Assembly: GCA_025353585.1 (NCBI GenBank)
Contig: JANXOM010000334.1
Coordinates: 1-47,206, forward strand
Direction of reading: 5' to 3'
Source of the DNA: Deltaproteobacteria bacterium
GTDB lineage: Bacteria; Myxococcota_A; Polyangia; Haliangiales; Haliangiaceae
Length of the DNA stretch: 47,206 bases
The notes below the pieces were generated by a model. It did not search any database and was not told the origin of the DNA. It saw nothing but the letters and a program-made list of their open reading frames with translations. Below are positions 20,738 to 28,747 of the stretch, in pieces. The position numbers and the translations under genes are program-made. The stretch's first letter is position 1, and each line of letters opens with the position of its first letter.

Positions 20738-21472
20738 CTACCGGCCCTGCGTCATCTTCATCATCACGAGCGGCGTCCGGAACAGGATGCCGAGCTCGGT
20801 GCGCAGGAACGTGTCGAAGCGCTCGAGCGACGCGGTGTACGCGAGGTCGTAGAGCAGCTTGATCCGCATGTCGTCGGCGAGCGAGCCCTTGGTCTCCTCG
20901 AGATCCCACGGGTTCTGTAGCGTCGCCGCGAGCTTCGCGATCTCGCTGCCCTCGGGGATCGAGCCGGTGTAGCCGAGCGAGATCTGCGCGAGCCCGGTGA
21001 TGCCTGGCTTGACGTCGCGCATGCGCTCCTCGAACAGCGGGATCGCGTGCGACAGATCCTGCAGCAGCTCCGGCCGCTCGGGCCGCGGCCCCACGATGCT
21101 CATCTTGCCGCGGAGGACGTCCCAGAACTGCGGCAGCTCGTCGAGCCGCGACTTGCGCAGGAACGCGCCGACCTTCGTGATGCGCGGATCGTTTGCGCCC
21201 GCGACCACGACGCCCGTCTTCGCCTCGGCGTTGACGATCATCGTGCGGAACTTGTGCATGTCGAACTCGTCGAAATGCAGGCGCCGCTTGCCGTTCTCGT
21301 TCGTGATGTCGCGCAGGCTCCCGGCCCGCCGTTGCCGGAAGAACACCGGACCCGGTGACTCGAAGTAGATGGCGGCCGCGATGACGGGGATCAGCGGCGC
21401 GGACAGCGCGAGGCCCGCGGCACCGACGACGACGTCGATCGCCCGCTTGGCGAAACGAACGCTACGGAGCAC
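20738..21472 (-). CDS. Polyprenyl-phosphate sugar-1-phosphate transferase (initiating EPS transferase)
   Basis: The protein has 244 residues. It belongs to the bacterial sugar-transferase family (WbaP/WcaJ catalytic domain) that moves a sugar-1-phosphate from an NDP-sugar to undecaprenyl phosphate at the inner membrane. Visible hallmarks are the re-entrant helix KRAIDVVVGAAGLAL near the N-terminus, SPGPVFFRQRRAG, FDMHKFRTMIVNAE, SRLDELPQFWDVLRGKMSIVGPRPE and the late block KPGITGLAQIS. It has the short form, lacking the N-terminal CoA-binding-like region and extra TMs of full-length WbaP. The GTG start at 21472 is divergent from the RsbW-like gene (38-base gap). It should start the repeat unit made by this locus. 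Confidence 0.93.
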   Translation of the reverse strand: MLRSVRFAKRAIDVVVGAAGLALSAPLIPVIAAAIYFESPGPVFFRQRRAGSLRDITNENGKRRLHFDEFDMHKFRTMIVNAEAKTGVVVAGANDPRITKVGAFLRKSRLDELPQFWDVLRGKMSIVGPRPERPELLQDLSHAIPLFEERMRDVKPGITGLAQISLGYTGSIPEGSEIAKLAATLQNPWDLEETKGSLADDMRIKLLYDLAYTASLERFDTFLRTELGILFRTPLVMMKMTQGR

Positions 21473-21510
21473 GCCTGCAAGCTAGCACGGCCTGCTATGT
21501 TCTCGTAGAG

Positions 21511-22005
21511 ATGGCCCCGCCGATCCGCCTGACGTTACCGGGGACGCTGCGCTATCGCGCGATCGCCGTGCGCGCCGTGGCGGAAGCCGCGCGTCTCGTG
21601 TCGGGTTCGACGCAGCGCGATCCGAACGACGCCCTCGCCCACGACGTCCGCGACCCGTTCGACACCGCCGTGGTCTCCGCGTTCATGGAGATCTTCAATA
21701 ACGTTGCCATCCACGCATATAGCCGTGACGGGGAGGCGAGCACCATCGAGCTCACCATCACCCCCGACGCGGACCAGATCATGATCGAGATCAAGGATCA
21801 CGGCGTGCCCTTCGACATCGACGGGGTCGCGCCGCTGCCGGAGGAGCTCGACGAGTACACGCTGCCCGAAGGCGGCATGGGCATTCATATCGCGAAGACG
21901 ATGCTCGACGAGGTCGTCTACGAGCCCGGTCCGCCGAACCTCTGGCGGCTACGCAAACATCTGTCCGCGCCGGCTCAGCAGCTACGTAATGGGAGCTCCA
22001 AGTGA
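21511..22005 (+). CDS. RsbW-like ATP-binding anti-sigma kinase
   Basis: The protein has 164 residues with a GHKL ATPase fold of the RsbW/SpoIIAB type: N-box EIFNNVAIHAY (about 69-79), G1 box DHGVPFD and G2-like GGMGIHIAK. Such kinases phosphorylate a STAS partner and may hold a sigma factor. Its stop overlaps the GTG of the STAS gene (GTGA), so the two are translationally coupled. No sigma factor gene is adjacent, so the output could be a sigma factor elsewhere or a non-sigma target in polysaccharide control. Confidence 0.9.
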   Translation: MAPPIRLTLPGTLRYRAIAVRAVAEAARLVSGSTQRDPNDALAHDVRDPFDTAVVSAFMEIFNNVAIHAYSRDGEASTIELTITPDADQIMIEIKDHGVPFDIDGVAPLPEELDEYTLPEGGMGIHIAKTMLDEVVYEPGPPNLWRLRKHLSAPAQQLRNGSSK

Positions 22006-22307
22006 CTCTACCGTTCGACGTTTCACGTAATGGCAACGAAGCGACCCTGGTCATCCGGGGCTCGCTCGACATCAACACCGCGCCGGCGCTCGGTGAGGAG
22101 ATCGACCGGCTCGTCGTCACGCGCCCGACGAAGGTGCTCGTCGACCTCGTCGGCCTCGACCTCATCGACAGCTCGGGCGTCGCCGCTCTCGTCAAGCTCT
22201 ACAAGGCGGTCCGCGCGGCGGGTGGCCAGGTGACCATCACCGGCGCGCGCGACCAGCCGCTCGCCATCTTCAAGCTCCTGCGCATGGACAAGGTCTTCAA
22301 TTTATAA
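22002..22307 (+). CDS. STAS-domain anti-anti-sigma factor
   Basis: The protein has 101 residues, a single complete STAS domain of standard length: NEATLVIRGSLDINTAPALG, then VLVDLVGLDLIDSSGVAALV, in which the Ser pair of DSSG is the usual phosphorylation site, and a final amphipathic helix. The GTG start overlaps the kinase gene. In the partner-switch scheme it is phosphorylated by the RsbW-like protein and reactivated by a SpoIIE phosphatase such as the one at 12103. That specific pairing is an inference. Confidence 0.92.
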   Translation: MTLPFDVSRNGNEATLVIRGSLDINTAPALGEEIDRLVVTRPTKVLVDLVGLDLIDSSGVAALVKLYKAVRAAGGQVTITGARDQPLAIFKLLRMDKVFNL

Positions 22308-22370
22308 TCGGCCGCCGGCTGCGAGTGAGTCAGCCGCTATCCGAACTGGCCCTGCGAGGAGCGAGAATCC

Positions 22371-23549
22371 ATGCGCGTCCTCGCGATCACCAAGATCTTT
22401 CCCAACGCCGCCGAGCCGCTCTCGGCGCCGTTCAACCGTCAGCAGTTCGCCGCGCTCGCGAAGCTGTGCGAGCTCGAGGTCCTCGCCACGATCCCGTGGT
22501 ACCCGGGCGCGGGGCTGCTCGCGCGCTGGTCCTCGGCGGGCAAGCTCGGCCGGGTCCCGCGCCGCGAGACCATCGACGGCATCGCCGTCCGCCACCCGCG
22601 TACGCTGTTCGTGCCTCGCCTCGCTCGTGCGACCTGGGGCCCGCTGTACGCGGCGTCGATCGCGCCGCTGGTCGCCCGCTATCGCGGCAAGGTCGACGTC
22701 GTGCTCGGCAGCTGGGCCTACCCCGATGGGTTCGCGGCCGTGATCGCGGGCCGGATCCTCGGCGTGCCGAGCGTCGTGAAGCTGCACGGCTCGGACATCA
22801 ACGTCGTCGCGCAGATGCCCGGTCCCCGGGCGCTGACCGCGTGGGCGCTGCCCCGGGCCGCGCGCGTGGTCGCCGTCAGCCGCGCTCTCGGCGACGCGGT
22901 CGTGGCGCTCGGCGTGCCGCGTGACAAGATCGCGATCGTGATGAACGGCGTCGACGCGCAGCTGTTCCACCCGCGTGACCGGGCCGCCGCTCGCCGCGAG
23001 CTCGGGCTCTCCGCCGGCCCGCTCGTCGTCTACGTCGGTAACCTCAAGGAGGAGAAGGGCAGCCGCGAGCTCGCGCGCGCCTGGCCGCTCGTCCTCGGCG
23101 CCCTCCCCGGCGCCACGCTCGCCGTCGTTGGCGGGGGCCCGCTCCGCAGCGAGGTCGAGGCCGCCCTCGCACCGAGCGGCGAGCGCGCGCGCATGCTCGG
23201 CCCGCGCCCCCTGCCCGAGGTCCCGGTGTGGATGGCGGCGGCCGACGTCCTCGTCTTGCCGAGCCACAGCGAGGGCACGCCCAACGTGGTGCTCGAGGCC
23301 CTCGCGTCCGGCCGGCGCGTCGTCGCCTCCGCCGTCGGCGGTATCCCCGATCTGATCACCCGCCCCGAGCTCGGCGCGCTCGTCCCTCCCCGAGCTCCCG
23401 AGGCGCTCGCGGCGGCGCTCGTGACCGCGCTCGGCACGCCGTACGACCCGGCCGTCGTGGCGGACCTCGGCGCGCGCGGTGGATGGGCGGCCAGCGCGGC
23501 CGCGCTCCACGCGGTCCTCGCCGCGGCCGCGACGGAGCATCGCGCGTGA
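22371..23549 (+). CDS. GT4-type glycosyltransferase
   Basis: The protein has 392 residues and a GT-B fold of the glycosyltransferase family 4 type. The N-terminal domain begins MRVLAITKIFPNAAEPLSAP and includes SVVKLHGSDIN. The nucleotide-sugar domain has VVYVGNLKEEKGSRELARAW and the family E-x7-E motif in SEGTPNVVLEALASGRRVV. It transfers a sugar to a lipid-linked acceptor on the cytoplasmic side. AGGAGCG precedes the ATG. Its stop overlaps the GTG of the next gene (GTGA), which starts an uninterrupted run of four coupled genes to 27143. The sugar donor cannot be read from sequence. Confidence 0.93.
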   Translation: MRVLAITKIFPNAAEPLSAPFNRQQFAALAKLCELEVLATIPWYPGAGLLARWSSAGKLGRVPRRETIDGIAVRHPRTLFVPRLARATWGPLYAASIAPLVARYRGKVDVVLGSWAYPDGFAAVIAGRILGVPSVVKLHGSDINVVAQMPGPRALTAWALPRAARVVAVSRALGDAVVALGVPRDKIAIVMNGVDAQLFHPRDRAAARRELGLSAGPLVVYVGNLKEEKGSRELARAWPLVLGALPGATLAVVGGGPLRSEVEAALAPSGERARMLGPRPLPEVPVWMAAADVLVLPSHSEGTPNVVLEALASGRRVVASAVGGIPDLITRPELGALVPPRAPEALAAALVTALGTPYDPAVVADLGARGGWAASAAALHAVLAAAATEHRA

Positions 23550-24667
23550 GCCGACGCCGCTACAGCGATGCGGATGCGTGGTTCGAGTCGGAGCAGCCGA
23601 CGCGCAAGGGGCTCAAGACCGAGCTCCAGCGGATCGCCCTCCGCACGCGCACGCGACCGCTCCGGGTGATCCTGGCGGCCCTGGCGCTGACGGCGCTCGT
23701 CGGCTGGCGGATCGCGCACAAGTCGCCGGTCGTCGAGGCCGAGGTCGTCATCGCGATGACCGAGGGCGACCTCGCGCAGAAGGGCGGGAGTACGCCGGTC
23801 ACCGTCGAGCAGCTCAAGGAATACGTCGCGACGGTGCTGATCAGCGACGACCGGCTGCTCAAGATGATCGAGCAGCGAAACATGTTCCGCAACCGCGCCA
23901 CGATGGGGAACGAGTTCGCGCTCACCCAGGTGCGCGAGTCCTTCGCGATCGAGGTCTGGCAGAACACGTTCGCGTATTACGACGAGGACAACCCGAACCC
24001 CGAACACTCGGCGCGCATCGGCATCACGGTCAGCGATACGGATCCCGACGCGGCCATCGGCGTCGCGCGCGACCTCGCGAACATCGTGATCGACGCGAGC
24101 AGCGAGCGCCAGCGCCAGGGGGCCGCCGCCCTCGCCAAGGACGTGGCCGCCATGCGGGACGGCCTCGCGCGCCGGATCGCCGCGCTGACGACCGAGGACG
24201 CGCAGAAGACCGTCGACCTGCGCACGGCCACCGCGGAGAGCCATGGCGGCGCTGTCGCCGCGCTGACGATCGAGCTCGCCGAGATCGCGCACGAGAAGTC
24301 CAAGCTCGTCCAGCGGTTGGCCACGGTGCAGAGCAGCCGCGACGGCATGGCGGACAAGATCGCCGAGGCCGGGCTCGACGTCCGGGTCGGCGTCGTCGAG
24401 GAGCACGTGCCGGAGCGCGCCGAGCGTGGCGGGTTTGTCCTCGTCCTCGTGCTCTCCGTGGTCCTGGTCGGCACGCTCCTGGGCAGCGCCCTCGTGTTCG
24501 GCGCCTTCGACGGGCGGCTCCATGACCTCGACGACCTCACCCGGCTCGGGATCCCCGTCCTGGGCCATATCCCTGGATTTCCAGGCGACGACGTCGGGGC
24601 ACTCGAGACACGTGGTGCCTTGCGCCGTCGTGTACCATCCTTCCTGCGATGGAGATCTCAACGGTAA
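23546..24667 (+). CDS. Wzz-type polysaccharide co-polymerase, short form
   Basis: The protein has 373 residues with a GTG start overlapping the GT4 gene. TM1 is at about 38-57 and an extracytoplasmic helical region at about 60-290, with heptad-like stretches around ASSERQRQGAAALAKDVAAM. TM2 is at about 300-322, followed by a cytoplasmic tail with the Wzz-like block GIPVLGHIPGFPG. Such proteins set polymer length and, when paired with a BY-kinase, control export. The N-terminal ~37 residues are basic. It overlaps the next gene by 19 bases, so the two Wzz-like proteins are likely made together and may mix in one complex. Confidence 0.82.
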   Translation: MSRRRYSDADAWFESEQPTRKGLKTELQRIALRTRTRPLRVILAALALTALVGWRIAHKSPVVEAEVVIAMTEGDLAQKGGSTPVTVEQLKEYVATVLISDDRLLKMIEQRNMFRNRATMGNEFALTQVRESFAIEVWQNTFAYYDEDNPNPEHSARIGITVSDTDPDAAIGVARDLANIVIDASSERQRQGAAALAKDVAAMRDGLARRIAALTTEDAQKTVDLRTATAESHGGAVAALTIELAEIAHEKSKLVQRLATVQSSRDGMADKIAEAGLDVRVGVVEEHVPERAERGGFVLVLVLSVVLVGTLLGSALVFGAFDGRLHDLDDLTRLGIPVLGHIPGFPGDDVGALETRGALRRRVPSFLRWRSQR

Positions 24668-26214
24668 CCCCTCGCGACCGGCTGCAGAAGCTCGGAGACG
24701 TGGCGCGGAAGGCCGTGCGGTACTGGTACATGTTGGCGCTGTTCGCCGTGATCGGCGTCGGCGTCTCGTTCGCCTTCGCGATGACGCGCCCGCGCGTGTA
24801 CCAGTCGTGGGCCACGTTGTTCTACCAGGAGCGGATCGCGTCGACGCTGTTCACGGGTCGCGCCGAGGAGGTCCAGCGCAACATCGGCGACCGCTATCAC
24901 GAGCTGTTGATGGCGCACTCGCTGCTTGAGAACATCACCCGGGATCCGAAGGTGAACCCGTATCCGCAGATCCCGGCCGCCGACGAGGATCAGGCGATCG
25001 ACAAGCTCCGCCTCGCGATCCGCTGGGAGACCCGGGGCGCGAACGCGTTTCGCATCACGTTCTCCGATAGCGATCCCGAGCGCGCGAAGCTCGTCACCGA
25101 GAAGCTGACGAAGCTGCTCCAGGACAAGGACGAAGCGCTCCGCAACGAGCAGGCGCAGGCGACGGTCTCGTTCGCGCAGACGCAGAAGGACATGGCGTCG
25201 AAGGACCTCGGCGCGCGCGAGCAGGCGCTCGCCGAGTTCCTGGCCAAGCACCCGGAGTTCGCGCAGGACCCGAACACGCAGGGCGAAGGCGCCGCGATCC
25301 GCACCGTCGGCAAGGCGCAGACGCAAAAGGTCATCCCGACCGGCAACAGCCGGCTCTATGCGCTCGAGCGGCAGAAGCAGCGCATCCAGGCGCGCCTCGA
25401 TGCCCCGCCGGACGCGGCCCCGGTCCGCGTGATGATGCCCGCGACGCCCGAGAAGCTCGCCGCCGAGGCCGTCGTCGCCGACGCGCAGCGCGAGCTCGCG
25501 GGGGCCCAGCGCGGGCTCGAGGACGCGCTGTCGAAGTACACCGAGAAGCACCCGTCGGTGATCAGCGCCCAGGAGCGCGTCACCGCCGCCACGGCCAAGC
25601 TGCGCCGCGCCCAGGCGAGCGTGCCCGCGGACATCGAGCAGCCGATCGCACCGGCTAGCGCAGAGGATCGCGTGAAGCTGCAGAAGGACCTGCAGACGCT
25701 CGACGGTCAGATCAACGACGAGCAGCGCCGGGCCGCCGGCATGGCCCCGGCACCTGCGGCGGGCTCGGGCGCGGCCGCCGACGCGAGCGCCGACACCTCG
25801 ACGAACTGGATCGTCAAGCTCGAGACCGAGCACGCCGGCCTGCGCCGGCAGGTCACGGAGGGCCGCGACCGCGTCTCGACCCTCGCCGACTCCGCCTTCC
25901 ACGCCCAGCTCGACGCGAGCCAGAAGCTCGCCGAGCAGGACCGCCTCTCGGTCGTCGACCCGGCGTTCAAGCCCGTGAAGCCGAGCGGCCCCGGCAAGAC
26001 GATCTTTCTGATCGCCGGCATGGTGCTGTTCCTGCTCCTCGGGTTCGCCGTGGTCATTGGCCTGGCGCTCCTCGACGACCGCATCTATCGGCGCGGCGAC
26101 ATCGACGACATCGGGCTCGCGGTCCTCGCGGTCATCCCGCCCACCGTGGCGTACGCCCCTGCCCGGCGCCGCAAGGCGGCGGATGGTATGCGTACACTCG
26201 AGGACGGCTCGTGA
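24649..26214 (+). CDS. Wzz/PCP-type chain-length determinant, long form
   Basis: The protein has 521 residues. TM1 is at about 27-47. The long periplasmic region contains the PCP-2-type signature [16 protein letters not shown], extended coiled-coil segments (about 160-210 and 285-330) and a low-complexity linker near 370-390. TM2 is at about 450-475, then [16 protein letters not shown] and a short tail. The GTGA overlap with the ATPase gene fits the Wzz/BY-kinase pairing, with the cytoplasmic tail as ATPase contact. An ATG 18 bases inside the preceding gene is the start. Confidence 0.88.
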   Translation: MEISTVTPRDRLQKLGDVARKAVRYWYMLALFAVIGVGVSFAFAMTRPRVYQSWATLFYQERIASTLFTGRAEEVQRNIGDRYHELLMAHSLLENITRDPKVNPYPQIPAADEDQAIDKLRLAIRWETRGANAFRITFSDSDPERAKLVTEKLTKLLQDKDEALRNEQAQATVSFAQTQKDMASKDLGAREQALAEFLAKHPEFAQDPNTQGEGAAIRTVGKAQTQKVIPTGNSRLYALERQKQRIQARLDAPPDAAPVRVMMPATPEKLAAEAVVADAQRELAGAQRGLEDALSKYTEKHPSVISAQERVTAATAKLRRAQASVPADIEQPIAPASAEDRVKLQKDLQTLDGQINDEQRRAAGMAPAPAAGSGAAADASADTSTNWIVKLETEHAGLRRQVTEGRDRVSTLADSAFHAQLDASQKLAEQDRLSVVDPAFKPVKPSGPGKTIFLIAGMVLFLLLGFAVVIGLALLDDRIYRRGDIDDIGLAVLAVIPPTVAYAPARRRKAADGMRTLEDGS

Positions 26215-27143
26215 CCACGCGCAAGACCCCCGGCCGGTACGGCGACCTCCCGCCGGGCGCGTCCGGCGAACGCCGCCCCGCGCCGATCCCGCTCGTCACG
26301 CAGCCCATGATGGCGCTCGACGCGAACGGCAACGAGCAGCCCCCGCAGGTCGCGCACGTGCCACGCGGCGAGGCCGCGAACCTGGCCGTGTTCGGACGCC
26401 CGACGACCCTGTCGCCGCCGCTCAAGCACCCGGGCGTCGTCGTCGGCAGCGGCAGCAGCGCGCACCCGGGCCTGGCGCCGCCGGAGATCTCGCTGTCCCA
26501 GCACCACCTGCCCGACGAGCCGCCCGACGGCCGCCTGGCGATGGTGATCGACCCCGACTCCGAGCGCGCGGCGTCGTTCCGCGTGCTCCGGCATCACCTG
26601 CTCGAGATCGGCCGGCCGCAGGTCGTCGTCGTGTCGAGTCCGCTCGAGGGCGACGGCAAGACCACCGTGGCGCTGAACCTCGCGCTCGCGCTCGCGGAGT
26701 GCGGCCGCGCCAAGGTGCTCCTGTGCGACGGGAACGTGCGGCGTCCGGCGCTCGCGAACGCGCTCAAGCTCGTGCCGCCATGGTGCTTCGCCGAGCAGCT
26801 CGCCGCGCACCGCCACCAGCCGCAGCTGCCGTGGAGCCTCGTGGAGATCCCGCAGATGTGGCTGCACGTCGCCGCGATCAACCCGCGCATCGAGAAGTCG
26901 CAGCTCCTCGACGCGCCGGCCTTCGCGATCGCGATGGAGCGGCTGCGCGTCGCCGGCTACGAGCACATCATCATCGACGCGCCGCAGGTGCTCGGCTCGG
27001 CCGACGTGAACCTCATGTCCGACGCCGCCGACGCCGTCCTGCTGGCGACCCGCGCGCGCAGGACCACGGCGCGCGAGCTCCGCAAGTCCGTCGACCAGCT
27101 CGGCGCGAGCAAGGTCGTCGGCACCGTGCTCGTCGAAGGCTGA
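26211..27143 (+). CDS. BY-kinase/CpsD-like ATPase lacking a tyrosine cluster
   Basis: The protein has 310 residues. The first ~110 are Pro/Gly-rich and probably unstructured. The ATPase domain has Walker [16 protein letters not shown], a Walker A' in the form [10 protein letters not shown], where BY-kinases normally have DADLRRP, and Walker [17 protein letters not shown]. The C-terminus ends right after the last strand (VVGTVLVEG), without the Tyr-rich tail that is autophosphorylated in CpsD/Wzc. Either phosphorylation is absent or the regulator works by ATP binding only. It is the last gene of the coupled run that starts at 22371 and should act with the Wzz-type proteins. Confidence 0.88.
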   Translation: MTTRKTPGRYGDLPPGASGERRPAPIPLVTQPMMALDANGNEQPPQVAHVPRGEAANLAVFGRPTTLSPPLKHPGVVVGSGSSAHPGLAPPEISLSQHHLPDEPPDGRLAMVIDPDSERAASFRVLRHHLLEIGRPQVVVVSSPLEGDGKTTVALNLALALAECGRAKVLLCDGNVRRPALANALKLVPPWCFAEQLAAHRHQPQLPWSLVEIPQMWLHVAAINPRIEKSQLLDAPAFAIAMERLRVAGYEHIIIDAPQVLGSADVNLMSDAADAVLLATRARRTTARELRKSVDQLGASKVVGTVLVEG

Positions 27144-27191
27144 GCGGCCCGACGGCGTCGCGGTCCCGACGTCGCCGGCCTGCGCGTCGAA

Positions 27192-28724
27192 CTAACGCGG
27201 CCGCCGGTCACCACACGCGGCGGCGAGGGTCACGAGCTCCACGCGCGCCCGCTCGAAGTCCGCATCCGACGCGGGCCACGCGGCGGCACCGGTGGCATCG
27301 CCGAGCGCGCGCGGCATCACGCGCTCCGCGAGGAGCTTCGTGGCCGCCGGATCACACGCGAACGCGGCGTCGAGCAACGCGCGATCCTCGAGCCCGCGGC
27401 GCAGCTGCGCGAGGCGCAACGTGGGGCGGCAGGGCGTCGCGGCGTCCCCTGGCTCGAGGAGCACGCCGTCGAGGTTGCCGTGATCCTCGCCATCGTCGAA
27501 GGAGACGGCGTCCGTCGCCGCGGCGGTCGCGCGGCCCGGGAGGTCCGCGCCGTGGCGGTTGTGGCGATCGTGCCAGTACAGCGCGTCCCACACGTACCAG
27601 GTCGCGATCTGGTAGCGCCACGCGATCCACCCCCACGTGCGCGGACCTGGCTCATCCGCGTCGACGACGAGCGAGCCCGCCGCCGGCGCCCGCCCGTTGT
27701 ACGTCCAGCGCGCCACCGTGTCGCCGGTCAGGTGCGCGGCGTCCGGCGCGATGTAGAGGTCGATCGCATCGCCCATCTCCGCGCGGGGGGCCGCCGTGAC
27801 GGCGTAGCGGAAGCTCGCCGGCCCGCCGCCCGCGGCCCGCACCGCCGCCGACAGCGCGCGCACGGCCGCCCACGCCGCCGCATCGCGCGGCTCGTCGAGA
27901 GGGATCGCGAACGGCACCTGGTGCGTGCCGGCCGTGGCCGCGATCCACGCGCGCACGTCGGCGGCGGCCGCGACGGGCTCGGCCGGGATCCGCGCCGGCA
28001 CGTCGGGCGCGCCCGCGAGCAGGTCCTTGCGCGCCGGCCACGCCGAGATCGGCAGATCCGGCGACAGCAGCACGCCGTACCGGCGCGCCAGCGCGATGCA
28101 CGCGCGCTCCGACGCGCTGGCGTCCTCGAGCGTGGACGGCGGCAACTTCGCCCACGCGAGCTCGCGCGGGTCCTCGTACGCCCACACGCCCTCCACCGGC
28201 AGCGGCGGCAGGATCGCCGTCGTGATGGTGAGGACGACCGGAACGCGCCGACCCGCGACGGCGAGCTCGCCGTGCACGATCGCCGGCGTCACGGTCGCGC
28301 CCACCGCGATCTCGAAGTACGCGGGGTCGGTCTGCGGCTCGGGCTTCTCGACCAGGAGATCGGGATAGTCGCCCGCGCCGCGGCTCCCGCCGAACATCGC
28401 GGTCGACGGGCGCGTCACGCGCGCGCGCCGGACCTCGAAGCCGCGGATCGCCACCTCGCTCGCGCCGATCGCGAGGCCCGTGCGCCCGCCGCCGCGATGC
28501 AGCACCTGGATGCCGAGCGTCTCGCCGCGCGCGGCCGTGAGGCGCAGCGTCGTGCCGTCGAAGTACGGTGACGTGACGGGGACCGGATCTCCACTCCGGA
28601 CGACCGTCCCCTCGCCGAGGATCTGCAACGCCGGCCCCGGGTCGACGGGGGCGTGCCCGCCACACGCAGCGAGCGCGAGCGCCCGGCACGCGAACGCGGC
28701 GGCGACGATTGCCTGGCGACACAT
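27192..28724 (-). CDS. DUF4091-containing lipoprotein (glycoside-hydrolase-like)
   Basis: The protein has 510 residues with the ATG at 28724, chosen because it gives a lipoprotein signal ending LALAAC. An N-terminal beta-sandwich-like region of about 200 residues precedes a TIM-barrel-like part. Residues about 375-425 show the DUF4091 pattern, WGWIAWRYQIATWYVWDALYW, a domain found at the end of glycoside-hydrolase-like proteins. The likely role is recognition or trimming of a polysaccharide at the cell surface; activity is not proved. It lies on the opposite strand to the gene run and starts only 23 bases from the divergent glycosyltransferase fusion. Confidence 0.8.
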   Translation of the reverse strand: MCRQAIVAAAFACRALALAACGGHAPVDPGPALQILGEGTVVRSGDPVPVTSPYFDGTTLRLTAARGETLGIQVLHRGGGRTGLAIGASEVAIRGFEVRRARVTRPSTAMFGGSRGAGDYPDLLVEKPEPQTDPAYFEIAVGATVTPAIVHGELAVAGRRVPVVLTITTAILPPLPVEGVWAYEDPRELAWAKLPPSTLEDASASERACIALARRYGVLLSPDLPISAWPARKDLLAGAPDVPARIPAEPVAAAADVRAWIAATAGTHQVPFAIPLDEPRDAAAWAAVRALSAAVRAAGGGPASFRYAVTAAPRAEMGDAIDLYIAPDAAHLTGDTVARWTYNGRAPAAGSLVVDADEPGPRTWGWIAWRYQIATWYVWDALYWHDRHNRHGADLPGRATAAATDAVSFDDGEDHGNLDGVLLEPGDAATPCRPTLRLAQLRRGLEDRALLDAAFACDPAATKLLAERVMPRALGDATGAAAWPASDADFERARVELVTLAAACGDRRPR

Positions 28725-28747
28725 CGGGCGAGTACCTTGCCACACGA

